Below are positions 36,455-45,548 of a stretch of 64,000 nucleotides of DNA, in pieces (position 1 is the stretch's first letter; each line of letters opens with the position of its first letter). The notes beneath the pieces are model-generated. The model was not told the DNA's origin, made no database searches, and worked only from the letters and a program-made list of their open reading frames with translations. The position numbers and the translations under genes are program-made. The stretch is taken from positions 9,982,001 to 10,046,000 of the forward strand of contig NC_088312.1 of assembly GCF_910592395.1 (NCBI RefSeq). The letters run 5' to 3'. The DNA comes from Lineus longissimus. Lineage: Eukaryota > Nemertea > Pilidiophora > Heteronemertea > Lineidae.

Positions 36455-37584
36455 GAACTCCATGCATGTATGATGAATTCATCTGGTGAAGGGATCGGCA
36501 ACTGTTCACCGAAGGAGGGAGAGGAGAGGAGAGATCGATGGTTCAGCTTCTTGGTGGATCCTGCAGTTGTGATGACGGAGAAAAAGGTAACCCATGCAAA
36601 CCACAGTAATGTGATGTCTTGTCGTTTTATCGTTTTACCGTTTTACCGTTTTATCGTTTTATCGTTTTACCGTTTTACCGTTTTATCGTTTTATCGTTGT
36701 AACGTTCAGAACTCGAGTTTCCAGTTGACAGCAAGAAAAGAGACGGAGAGGGGGGGGGGGGCAAAGACTTGAGAAAGACTTGAGAAATCCCAAAACGTCT
36801 GTTGCTCTCCAGCCACTCAAGTTCAGAACTCGAGTTTCCAGTTGACAGCAAGAAAAGAGACGGAGAGGGGGGGGGGGGGCAAAGACTTGAGAAAGACTTG
36901 AGAAATCCCAAAACGTCTGTTGCTCTCCAGCCACTCAAGTTCAGAACTCGAGTTTCCAGTTGACAGCAAGAAAAGAGACGGAGAGGGGGGGGGGGCAAAG
37001 ACTTGAGAAAGACTTGAGAAATCCCAAAACGTCTGTTGCTCTCCAGCCACTCAAGTTCAGAACTCGAGTTTCCAGTTGACAGCAAGAAAAGAGACGGAGA
37101 GGGGGGGGGGGGCAAAGACTTGAGAAAGACTTGAGAAATCCCAAAACGTCTGTTGCTCTCCAGCCACTCAAGTTCAGAACTCGAGTTTCCAGTTGACAGC
37201 AAGAAAAGAGACGGAGAGGGGGGGGCAAAGACTTGAGAAAGACTTGAGAAATCCCAAAACGTCTGTTGCTCTCCAGCCACTCAAGTTCAGAACTCGAGTT
37301 TCCAGTTGACAGCAAGAAAAGAGACGGAGAGGGGGGGGGGGGCAAAGACTTGATCTGAGTCATGTAAGCGACTGGCTAAAGTTTGACCGCTACATCTAGC
37401 GACTAACCAAGTAAAGGAAGCTTTTCAAGTTGTTGACATGAAAGGACATATCAATATTTTCCAATATTTTCATCCCACCCTCTACCCAATGACACTGATG
37501 TACATATTTTGAAAATGTAATTTCTTTCTCATTAGCTCACCTCTTAGCAGAGGTGAGCTTATCCCATACCGTGGCGTCCGTCGT

Positions 37585-37649
<65 letters not shown>

Positions 37650-38904
37650 CGTCGTCCGTTAGCAGGGCACGTTTCGTAACTGTTAGAGCTATTGAGTTGA
37701 AACTTGGTACACATGTACCCTTATGTAATGACACCTGGGAGACTAAGTTTCGGTCCGATTCGTTTCATGGTTTGGCCACCAGGGGGCCAAACGTTAAAAG
37801 TGAAAATATGCAATATCTCCCTTAATAGTAGTCGGGAAATTTTGAAAAAAATATGGTAGGTACTTCTAGCAAAGGTGCATCATATATCCTCCGGGTTTTT
37901 GATTTGACCTCCTTTTCAAGGTCACAGAGGTCAAATGGTGTAAATTAGCCGTTAGGATGTAACGATGGCACGTTTCTAAACTGCAATGACTATTGATACC
38001 AAATTTGGTACACATTTACCCCTTAGTCAGGTGATCTCAGGGACCAAAGTTTGGTCCAATATGATTCACCACTTGACCACCAGGGGGCAAAATCCAAAAA
38101 CCTTAAAAATGTGATTATTCCTTAATTTCTTGCCCGATTGCCACCAATTTGATATCATGGGTACATCTAACCACCATACAGTATATGTCACACAGGTTTT
38201 TAATTTGACCTTCTTGTCAAGGTCACAGAGGTCAAATGGCGTAAATTCGCCGTCAGGCCGTAACTATGGCACGTTTCTTAACTGCAATGACTATTGATCA
38301 CAAATTAAGTACACATGTACCCCTTGGTCAGGTGATCTCAGGTACCGAAGTTTGGTGCGATCTGATTTGCCGTTTGGCCTCCAGGGAGGGGGCCACATCC
38401 TAAATTCTTCAAAATGCCATTATTCCTAGTAATGACTTGCCCGATTGGCACCAATTTTATATCATAGGTACATCTAATTCTAACAACCATTCAATGTGTC
38501 ACCCGGGTCTTCTTTGATTTGACCTACTTTTCAAGGTCACAGAGGTCGAATGTACTGTAAATTGGCCATTTTGGGGAAATTGTAATTGCTTGGACCTACA
38601 TCAAACCTAACACTACATGACACAAGACCATGCTCTTTATCCATCTTTCCTCCACATGAGGTGAGCACAATGGCCCTGGCCATTTCATGTTGTCATTCTT
38701 CCACAGAAGTACGACCCATCCGAGTGCTGGACTCCAATAGACATTGAATGGGCTCTTGACCCTGATACACCTTGGGAAGATGTTCGATTAGTCGAGAACT
38801 GGGCGGACGATTTCATCGACGAGAATTGCCTTTGCCAGTGTAACCTCTGCTTGAATTTGGAGATGGGGCTGCTGTCATTTCTGCCGAATGGATTGATTTA
38901 CTAG
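36455..38904 (+). CDS. Small uncharacterised protein with Cys-rich C-terminal exon
   Basis: Two exons can be supported. The upstream one ends at 36586 with an AAAAAG-GTAACC donor; the frame has ATG at 36470, and also a possible acceptor (TTTTCACAG) at 36454, so it may be internal. The second, 38707..38904, follows a TTCCACAG acceptor and ends in TAG. Both are phase 0. From 36470 the product is 104 residues: a polar, charged N-terminus (KEGEERRDRWFSFLVDPAVV) then YDPSECWTPIDIEWALD and a Cys cluster ENCLCQCNLCLNL near the C-terminus. The acidic character and clean splice sites look like genuine coding, but I recognise no family. The 2.1-kb intron is almost filled by a tandem array and a mobile element. 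Confidence 0.5.
36623..36702. repeat. 8-bp tandem repeat (CGTTTTAT/CGTTTTAC)
   Basis: Ten consecutive CGTTTTAY units directly adjoin the 117-bp array on its left side. Confidence 0.9.
36704..37353. repeat. Tandem array, ~117-bp unit, six copies, containing a GT92 coding fragment
   Basis: Unit starts are at 36704, 36821, 36939, 37055, 37172 and 37285; the last copy is cut at 37353. Copies are nearly identical apart from a G-run of 8-12 that varies in length. Each full unit ends with ~43 bp that match, with three differences, the coding sequence of the nearby GT92 gene at 40532-40574 (minus-strand reading EWLESNRRFG). All minus-strand frames over this stretch are repeat artefacts. Confidence 0.9.
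37534..38666. mobile_element. Non-autonomous element with GAGGTGAGC termini and three internal ~300-bp units
   Basis: The left end is a perfect 10-bp palindrome (AGCTCACCTC, six-base loop, GAGGTGAGCT). The right end repeats GAGGTGAGC at 38658. Next to the left end is a (CGT)n microsatellite, followed by three diverged tandem units, each with a TTGGTACACATGTACCC-like word, a CACCAGGGGGC-like word and TCAAGGTCACAGAGGTCA. There is no coding capacity. I recognise this general arrangement from repeats widespread in marine invertebrate genomes. It sits in the intron of the small Cys-rich gene. Confidence 0.75.
37575..37659. repeat. (CGT)n microsatellite
   Basis: About 28 CGT triplets with flanking CCGT interruptions, near the left end of the mobile element. 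It creates Arg- or Ser-like runs in several frames that are not genes. Confidence 0.95.
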
Positions 38905-39825
38905 ATACTGCCTGGTAACGGGAGAAGTGCAAAATTTACATTTATACTCCCATTGGGACAGTGCGTCGTTGTTGAAGTGACTATATGGGATTTGTGTTTT
39001 CATATACATGTAATATGTTCTTGTTTCGTCGATATTGGTTCTGCTCAGATGTTGTCATGAATGTAGACATTACCGTGAAGGGGTTCCGTCGAAATGCCAT
39101 AATTACTTAATGGTAACCTTTTGGTTACCCTAATCACAGACCTAACTACTCGTGAGTGTTCATGACCTGTGCACGATGTAGACGCCAGTCAAATAGAGAG
39201 ACAACTCCTTCATGCTGGCATTGAAACATACTTGGGAACGTTCCCTTTCTCAGTCTCGATGATTCTTCCAGATTCTCTGTGTGAGTACATTTAAAAACGT
39301 TGATTTCAAGACTCGGTTTCAAGGTCTCCGCTAACTTTCGAACCAGCTGTGACGGTCATCGCCATGTGCACTTGTCGCGCCTTTGAGGGGTTCGGCTGAA
39401 TTTGTTATTTATATTGGTGCTATAAATGTAGCTGTATATTCCTCCATTTACCGTGTTTACCCCATTTTTCTTCTCTAGTTTACACCCAAAGTCATGATAC
39501 TGATTTTGTACTTGTACTATGTATGTGTTTACAATGCATTTTATCTATATATAAAAAATTAAAAGATGCAATCAACTGTTATCTTTATTTCAACGTTACG
39601 TTTGTTCTACTGAAAGATGCACTGGCCTTTCGGAATGAGACCTTCCATGGAGGAACGACTGGATTGACTGCAGGAGTGTCGACTCCCAAGAAGCTCAACA
39701 TGGCCGCATGGCTCCATCCGCACAGTTTGTAGTGATAGACGGTCTCGGTATTGGTATAATTTTATAACATACATGTATATACAATAACTTTATTTCTGAT
39801 TTTTAATGATTAAAGTAAAGAGACA
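38905..39825. other. Convergent intergenic region
   Basis: Between the stop of the small Cys-rich gene and the stop of the GT92 gene, so it should hold both 3' UTRs. TTTATT at 39789-39794 gives an AATAAA on the minus strand 32 bp beyond the GT92 stop. Nothing else seen. Confidence 0.45.
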
Positions 39826-41241
39826 TCAGCTAATTTCTGCAGTGACTCGTTTTGTTCGGTTTGCTGAATGCTGAAGTATCTTATGCATTGCATCAAGTAT
39901 TGTAAACTTGAGATACTTTCTGAATCGAAGTACTGATAAATCTCTGTATAGAGCTCCCCCAGTCATTTTGCAATTTACGCAAGGCATATAGTGGTGCTTA
40001 AGTGCCATTGCTTCATTAACGTCCACTGTCCATTTTTCGGCCCCAAGGGGCATTTTCATCCAGCAATAATTTTCAAATACAGAAATGCAAAATTTTGGTG
40101 AAACGAAAGATCTTGACTGGTATAAAAAAGGACTAGGGGCTGATCGAAATAGGTTATGAAATAATCGCAGTCCCTCCGTTTTTGGCCAAGAGAGATTTGT
40201 CCAGAATGTTGCACTCCTGAAGGTGAAAGATTTTACAGGTTGTTTCGATCCGTAACCAGCTACATCACTGACTGCTTCAAGTAGTTTGTGGTATGTTTGG
40301 TGCCGTTTTGGGACGACGATTTCATCCGGGAAGAGCACCATCAAATATCTAAATGACTCCATATTTCTGTACATGCAATCATTCATGGCAATGATGGCTG
40401 CCAGGCGCGTGACGACATCATTGTTTATAGAGAGTGGTGACGCCATCTTAACTCTTCTAACAAATCCGCCATTTTCATAATAATTGAGCACCTTCCTGAT
40501 ATCTTCTGTTACATCCATGTAGTAGTAATGAACTCGAGAAACCCCGAAACGTCTGTTGCTCTCCAGCCACTCAATGAGGTCCAAAGTGGTGGGATTTGGT
40601 GATGGACTTGGGGGCACACAGAGGCCGAAATGCCTTACCTTCGGCGTAGTAGGAGTATGAACCAGTAGTAAATTTCCTGCTTCGCCGCAGTCGTTCGGTA
40701 CTATAGACACGTGACTCGGACCTGATTCTTTGTGATATACCCCAGAACAAGAAAATAAGTATTCAATAAAATATGAGTCGCCAATTCTATGGCCACCACC
40801 TATCTGACTCAACTGGGCACGACGAATGACTGGAATGGCTTCTCCCTTATACCACAACTGGCAGTGAAAGGGGGCATTTTCCGCAACAGAGTCAGCGAAT
40901 CCGAATACTCGCACCACTCCCTTGCTTCCATCAATCATTCGTTCATCCAGAAATGCCGAGAACAGAACTGTATCGTTCCTCCTGATGTAGCCAGCGTATT
41001 GCCATTCTGAGCTGTTGCGGTATATCTCTGGAGGCTTCTTTGGGTAGTTCTGGCAGAGTATCTGGAGGATGAGGGGTGGTTTCCCAAGACGCATCCTGTC
41101 GCCAGTCACGTGGAGTTGAAGCAGCAAAACAATGACAAACACTACGACGATTGCGTAGCATGCGAGTATCATCATCGGGAGAGAGAGACTGAAAAATACA
41201 TAACGTCGAAGACATTGGTTTGTACGGCTAAAGCGACACAA
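39826..41241 (-). CDS. GT92 (DUF23) family glycosyltransferase, type II membrane protein, single exon
   Basis: An intact 471-residue frame starts at an ATG (41241). A short basic N-terminus precedes a strong hydrophobic segment at ~16-44 (single-pass signal anchor), then a lumenal region. The GT92 core is suggested by DLIEWLESNRRFGVSRVHYY (residues 221-240), YMDVTEDIRKVLNYYENGGF, and LFPDEIVVP (303-311), which occupies the place of the family's D-x-D-E-(F/V)-I-V-P metal-binding motif. Here the first Asp appears to be Phe, leaving only the second Asp and Glu. Several Cys and an N-glycosylation site (NRT near the C-terminus) fit a Golgi protein. GT92 enzymes add galactose to glycans. The donor and acceptor here are not deducible. 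A 43-bp piece of this coding sequence is amplified in the array at 36704. Confidence 0.82.
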   Translation of the reverse strand: MCRFSRTNQCLRRYVFFSLSLPMMILACYAIVVVFVIVLLLQLHVTGDRMRLGKPPLILQILCQNYPKKPPEIYRNSSEWQYAGYIRRNDTVLFSAFLDERMIDGSKGVVRVFGFADSVAENAPFHCQLWYKGEAIPVIRRAQLSQIGGGHRIGDSYFIEYLFSCSGVYHKESGPSHVSIVPNDCGEAGNLLLVHTPTTPKVRHFGLCVPPSPSPNPTTLDLIEWLESNRRFGVSRVHYYYMDVTEDIRKVLNYYENGGFVRRVKMASPLSINNDVVTRLAAIIAMNDCMYRNMESFRYLMVLFPDEIVVPKRHQTYHKLLEAVSDVAGYGSKQPVKSFTFRSATFWTNLSWPKTEGLRLFHNLFRSAPSPFLYQSRSFVSPKFCISVFENYCWMKMPLGAEKWTVDVNEAMALKHHYMPCVNCKMTGGALYRDLSVLRFRKYLKFTILDAMHKILQHSANRTKRVTAEIS

Positions 41242-42787
41242 CCCAGACTGTAGATTGGATAAACGCGTCGATCAAGAATTATATATACATGTATTTGAAA
41301 TATATTTCTGGCATAAAGACTTGTCATCCAAAGGATCGATGATGACCACTGTGTACCTTGTGACCTTGACCTCGGATCCTTGGTATCTTTCCCATCTACA
41401 AGGTCACAAGGTCACTTCTGCGAGTAAGATGGACAGAAGTCATCGAAATTTTGGAAGGCCCGTTTTACATCCTTGATATATATTTAACTTCGAAGTGAAA
41501 TAAGTGTTGGGAACAGACAGACATGTAAATGCATTGGAATAAAATGGGGCTTTACTTTGGACCAAGGACACTCATACACGGACTTCAATACACTAAGTCC
41601 GTGTCTGAACATAAAAATGTTTGGGAACGCCAAATTTCAAAACTTTCAATTGTCACTGTACATATGATGCGTTATTTCCTCTTGTACGATTCAAATAGCG
41701 CAGCAGTGTAAGTTCCAACCTCTATACAGCTGACATCCACCCCTTCCCCGGTATATAAGTTCTTAGCTAGACCACCACCAGAACCTAACATGATCGAATT
41801 ACCTCTCCCTTCTGGCCCTGGCTCTCATTTGGTTTTTGCGACGTTGAACGGACTGCATTTTAGTAACTCCCAAATGCCAAAGGCCGTTCAGATCGACTGA
41901 TGACGAGTCCTAATCAATGATATATGATTCAAACCTTGCCCTTGTGTGATTTGTACCACAGAAAAGAACGCCATGCTTCCTGTAATCGGTTTTGGTCCTT
42001 AAATGCCGTGTGCGTAGCTCCCCAGATGATATCTACCGCTATACGATCGGATGACAGGTGCAGTCATAATGTACAGACACAAGAGTAGAGGAATCATTAT
42101 ACATTGCATATTGATTATCAAAATAATTTAACGGCCTCATGTCATCTCAAACCTCCAGCTGATGAAAAGCCATAGAATACTATATCATCATGATTGATAC
42201 GAGAGGCTTTTCTCATTATTCATTATTCATTATTCATAGGTCACTGCCTGCGTGCATGCGGCAATGCACTGCAATCATCGGCGGCTAACTCCGAACGTGT
42301 TTGGTCTGTGAAACTCGTTATGAAAGCAGGTCGAGTGAGACGCCTCAAGACGTTTACGCCATGTAGGTCAAGCAAATGTTGGATCTCGAAGGAATGAAGC
42401 CTCCTTTATAGCCGTCACGTATACTATACCGCCGAGTCTCCAAACGCTTTGTCAAGTTTGTTGACAAACTCAAAATAATGCCGCGCAATCTCATTGCTGC
42501 TCAAAGCATGCTGTAAATAGAGGGTCATGCTTTGAGTATTGAGCTTACTATACATTTCTGTTTAGAGTAGATCTTTCTGAATGTCTGCCAGATGAATAGT
42601 CGTCTTCGGCCTACAGTTAAAAAAATCGAAAGTCATAGAAAATTTGGTGTCCGTTGCAAAGTCAATGTAAAATATATTTGTTTTAGATAAAAAAAAATGA
42701 CGAGTGGAATACGTAGACATGCCCTGGGTCGCTCGATCACATCTTCACTGCAACTAGATAAAAAGATAACAGATATACCGACCGGCT
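41242..42787. other. Intergenic region between two minus-strand genes
   Basis: Around 41360-41440 it holds TGACCTTGACCT and AAGGTCACAAGGTCAC words similar to the nuclear-receptor-like words of the element at 37534, perhaps a remnant of a related repeat. A TTATTCATTATTCATTATTCAT run is near 42218. No exon seen. It contains the GT92 promoter and the 3' UTR of the phosphatase. Confidence 0.4.
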
Positions 42788-43795
42788 TCACAAAACTGCA
42801 TCGAATTCCGCAACTGAGTGCATGACATAATCTGGCAGAATCGAAGCCTTTAATCTCGCATCGTCCTTGAGAACGAGGCGCTCAAGGTCAAGGCCTGAAC
42901 ACGACCCCGTGAGAACTAAAAGAGAGTCGATCCCTGTGTTCTTTGCGAAGACTACATCAGTTTCCAAGGTGTCACCAATCATCAACGTCCGTCCCTGTGT
43001 CACGGTCGGATTCATAGATTTCACGCAGTCAAACAGAAACTTGTTGGGCTTTCCGACGACTACTGGTTTCCTCTTGGTTGCAGCGGTAAGTGCGGCAACG
43101 AACGTACCTTCCAGGGGCGCAACCAGGTTTTTATTGATAGCTAAGCTAGTCTCCACACTACTGGCCACAAACTCACACTCGGGGTTCTTCAGGTAGCATG
43201 CAGCTTTGAAAAGTTTGTTATAACAGAAATAAGAATCGAATCCGACGACAACCGCTTTGACATCTTGATGGAGATGGAACGACAACAGGTCATTGGCTTT
43301 CAAGGGGACCGGATCCGGATCAGATCCGATTCCGATGGGATCTAAGCCCATAAGTTTTAGCTCGTCCGCAAGCCCTGGCCACCCGATTACGTAAACCGTT
43401 CCCGAAATCTCAGCAATTTTCGTAAGGTACACAGCGATTGCATAGTCGATTGCAAACATATCAGAAAGCTTGACGTCATAACCTACTTTTTGGGCAATTT
43501 TCTCCTTGTAATCGTGCCTTGAATACAAACTGTTGTTCGAGACGAAAATCAGACGTTTGTTTGCATCGCGTAACTTCTGTAAAGCCTCCTTTATTTTGGG
43601 CAGTCGTGATAACTGATTTTTGGACCAAAGGACACCATCACAATCTACGAGCAGGGTGTCGTACTGAGATAGGATATCATGGACGTTATCTACCTTGATT
43701 TTTGTCGGCCTCCAATGGTGAAGATGTGCGTCCGAACGCTTGTGCCGCAGATTGACGGGAAGCTTTTCCGGGGTTCCCGGGGGCGAAGAGGTCAT
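42788..43795 (-). CDS. PGP/PDXP (glycerol-3-phosphate phosphatase / chronophin)-like HAD phosphatase, intronless
   Basis: A 335-residue frame from ATG at 43795. Motif I DCDGVLW at 51-57 (catalytic Asp 51, acid/base Asp 53), motif II FVSNNS at 84-89, motif III Lys 249 in VVGKPNKFLFDCV, motif IV MIGDTLETDV with GD at 274-275. The C2a cap lies between motifs II and III (KAVVVGFDSYFCYNKLFKA). These features and the length match eukaryotic PGP/PDXP, cytosolic enzymes that clear phosphoglycolate, glycerol-3-phosphate or pyridoxal phosphate. Oddities: an extra ~40-residue basic N-terminus; a cap loop of SSVETSLAI where PGP has a TN-x-D motif, so specificity may differ; and no intron in a window where most genes have many, which suggests a retrocopy or an expanded subfamily. 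Confidence 0.9.
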   Translation of the reverse strand: MTSSPPGTPEKLPVNLRHKRSDAHLHHWRPTKIKVDNVHDILSQYDTLLVDCDGVLWSKNQLSRLPKIKEALQKLRDANKRLIFVSNNSLYSRHDYKEKIAQKVGYDVKLSDMFAIDYAIAVYLTKIAEISGTVYVIGWPGLADELKLMGLDPIGIGSDPDPVPLKANDLLSFHLHQDVKAVVVGFDSYFCYNKLFKAACYLKNPECEFVASSVETSLAINKNLVAPLEGTFVAALTAATKRKPVVVGKPNKFLFDCVKSMNPTVTQGRTLMIGDTLETDVVFAKNTGIDSLLVLTGSCSGLDLERLVLKDDARLKASILPDYVMHSVAEFDAVL

Positions 43796-45548
43796 TGATG
43801 CTGCCGCTTCCGACTACACGGCCTCTGAATTAAGACGAATTCAAAGCGAGAGGAAGACAGCCAAATGTGCAGAGTTTAGAATGACTCCTCTGGGTATTCC
43901 ATGAATCATTTCCGTGACAGAAGTGTTCGACTCTTTTGAAAGCTTTGGTTTACGATACTTAGTTCAAAAAGTAGACAACAGAGGAAAAACGGCGGATTCA
44001 GAAAGGCGCTTCCCAAATAGATAAACAGATATTAGTTTGAGTTATCAAGTTTTGACTTCGACAGAAGAATCACACAGCTCATCCAGCGATCCATTGACCT
44101 AATGTATCTATTGTTCAAGAAACGTTCACCTTTTATATGTTGCAAGCGAATTAATTACAGTGGAAGTACCACAAAGAAATCCGTCCAGTTCCCACATACA
44201 AATATTCTTCCTTCCAGCTGCAAAATAATGTAGATTTTCGAGAAATAAATCAATTTCCGGCTACCCCTTCCTATCATACAATACGGATTCTTCTGATATA
44301 ACAGGTACAAATAAATGCTTTATCCGTATATAGTGCAAGGTATTTGACGTGTCCCAAAATACATCCATTCCTATATATCAGCATAAAATCATATCGTGGG
44401 CACTTTCAATGTTTGCCTTTCAGCGCTGCCATGATATATCGAAAGCACTCTTGAACTGGACTCCGCAAGTTGGTCTACAACCAGTGAACATGTCGTGGAT
44501 GTTCGTTTCGACGTGATTTGTTGGGTGGTAAGACTCGGCATCGACTACATCATGTGACAAATAGTCTGAAGAGTCGGTACATATTTACTCCTTTTGTGCT
44601 TTGAATCAACACCGCGGTTCGAACAATGAACAATGCTCATGCGTAACTGGCTGGATAAAAAACGGGAAATGTTGTTTCGGCTTCTGCCGATAGCGGTGTT
44701 GGTTCAAAATTCTCAAGGAGTATTGCCAACTCAAGATCCCACTCCCATGGAATTTAGCTCAGCTCTCGAGTTTTGAAAGTATCACGTTATTTTGATTTCA
44801 TGAGTCAAGAAGAGGTCTTGACATTATTTGACAAAATTTTGAAACATTTCCATAATCTTTTGCACGCTTTTGAAAGGATTGGACAAGCCGCTTTTTATGA
44901 ATAATTAATTTTATCAATTGATTACAATATTTGCAAGCAAATATATGTACATGCACATGTATTTCATAACGCCCGTTCAACTTTCCATTCAATGACCAAA
45001 TGTTCGGGTCGAAACAATGGAAATATCAAAATTTTGATTCTCCGAGCCGAACAATATCCGACGGGACTTAAGGCGACCTCGGCCGTCATCAAATGGAATT
45101 AAGTTCAGGTCTGTGCGTTTTCTTAGAAAACAACTTTTCTTAATCAAAAGTAGAAAATCTCTAGACGAGTTAGTTTAAGATTATGCTTGAAAATGATTTG
45201 CCCGATGCAAGTAACGTATCAATGTGAACACCGAGGCGCCATAGCCATCGTTCAATTATGTTCATTTATCAGTCAGCCATCGACCTCTGGTGGCGAGATT
45301 TGAAATGCTTCTCGCTCGACAGTCACTCTGTGTGGATTCAGCGCGCCATGTATAAGTTCATGAGATATGATATGATACGTGCTGAAGATGCAGATTACAG
45401 CTGTGACATATGTTGTAGAATAATCCCACTTGATCACCTTATCCTTAGTATTGGTTAATGACCGCTGAGTAGCAGTCCCATGTGGTGTAATCATCCGTGT
45501 TCAAAAATTCCAGTTCTCAATGTCCTTATAAAGTCTTGTTCAATGCAT
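43796..45548. other. Intergenic region
   Basis: AT-rich, with many TACATGTA-type words. No exon, RNA gene or recognisable element. It holds the phosphatase promoter (no TATA box at a clear position) and the 3' UTR of the first tetraspan gene. Confidence 0.4.

Noticed and set aside
36675-37363. Minus-strand frames of 140-201 codons rich in Pro and Ser
   Set aside because: They follow the 117-bp tandem array; the three frames merely shift with the length of the G-run.
37537-37825. Arg-rich frames over (CGT)n
   Set aside because: Microsatellite artefact inside a mobile element.
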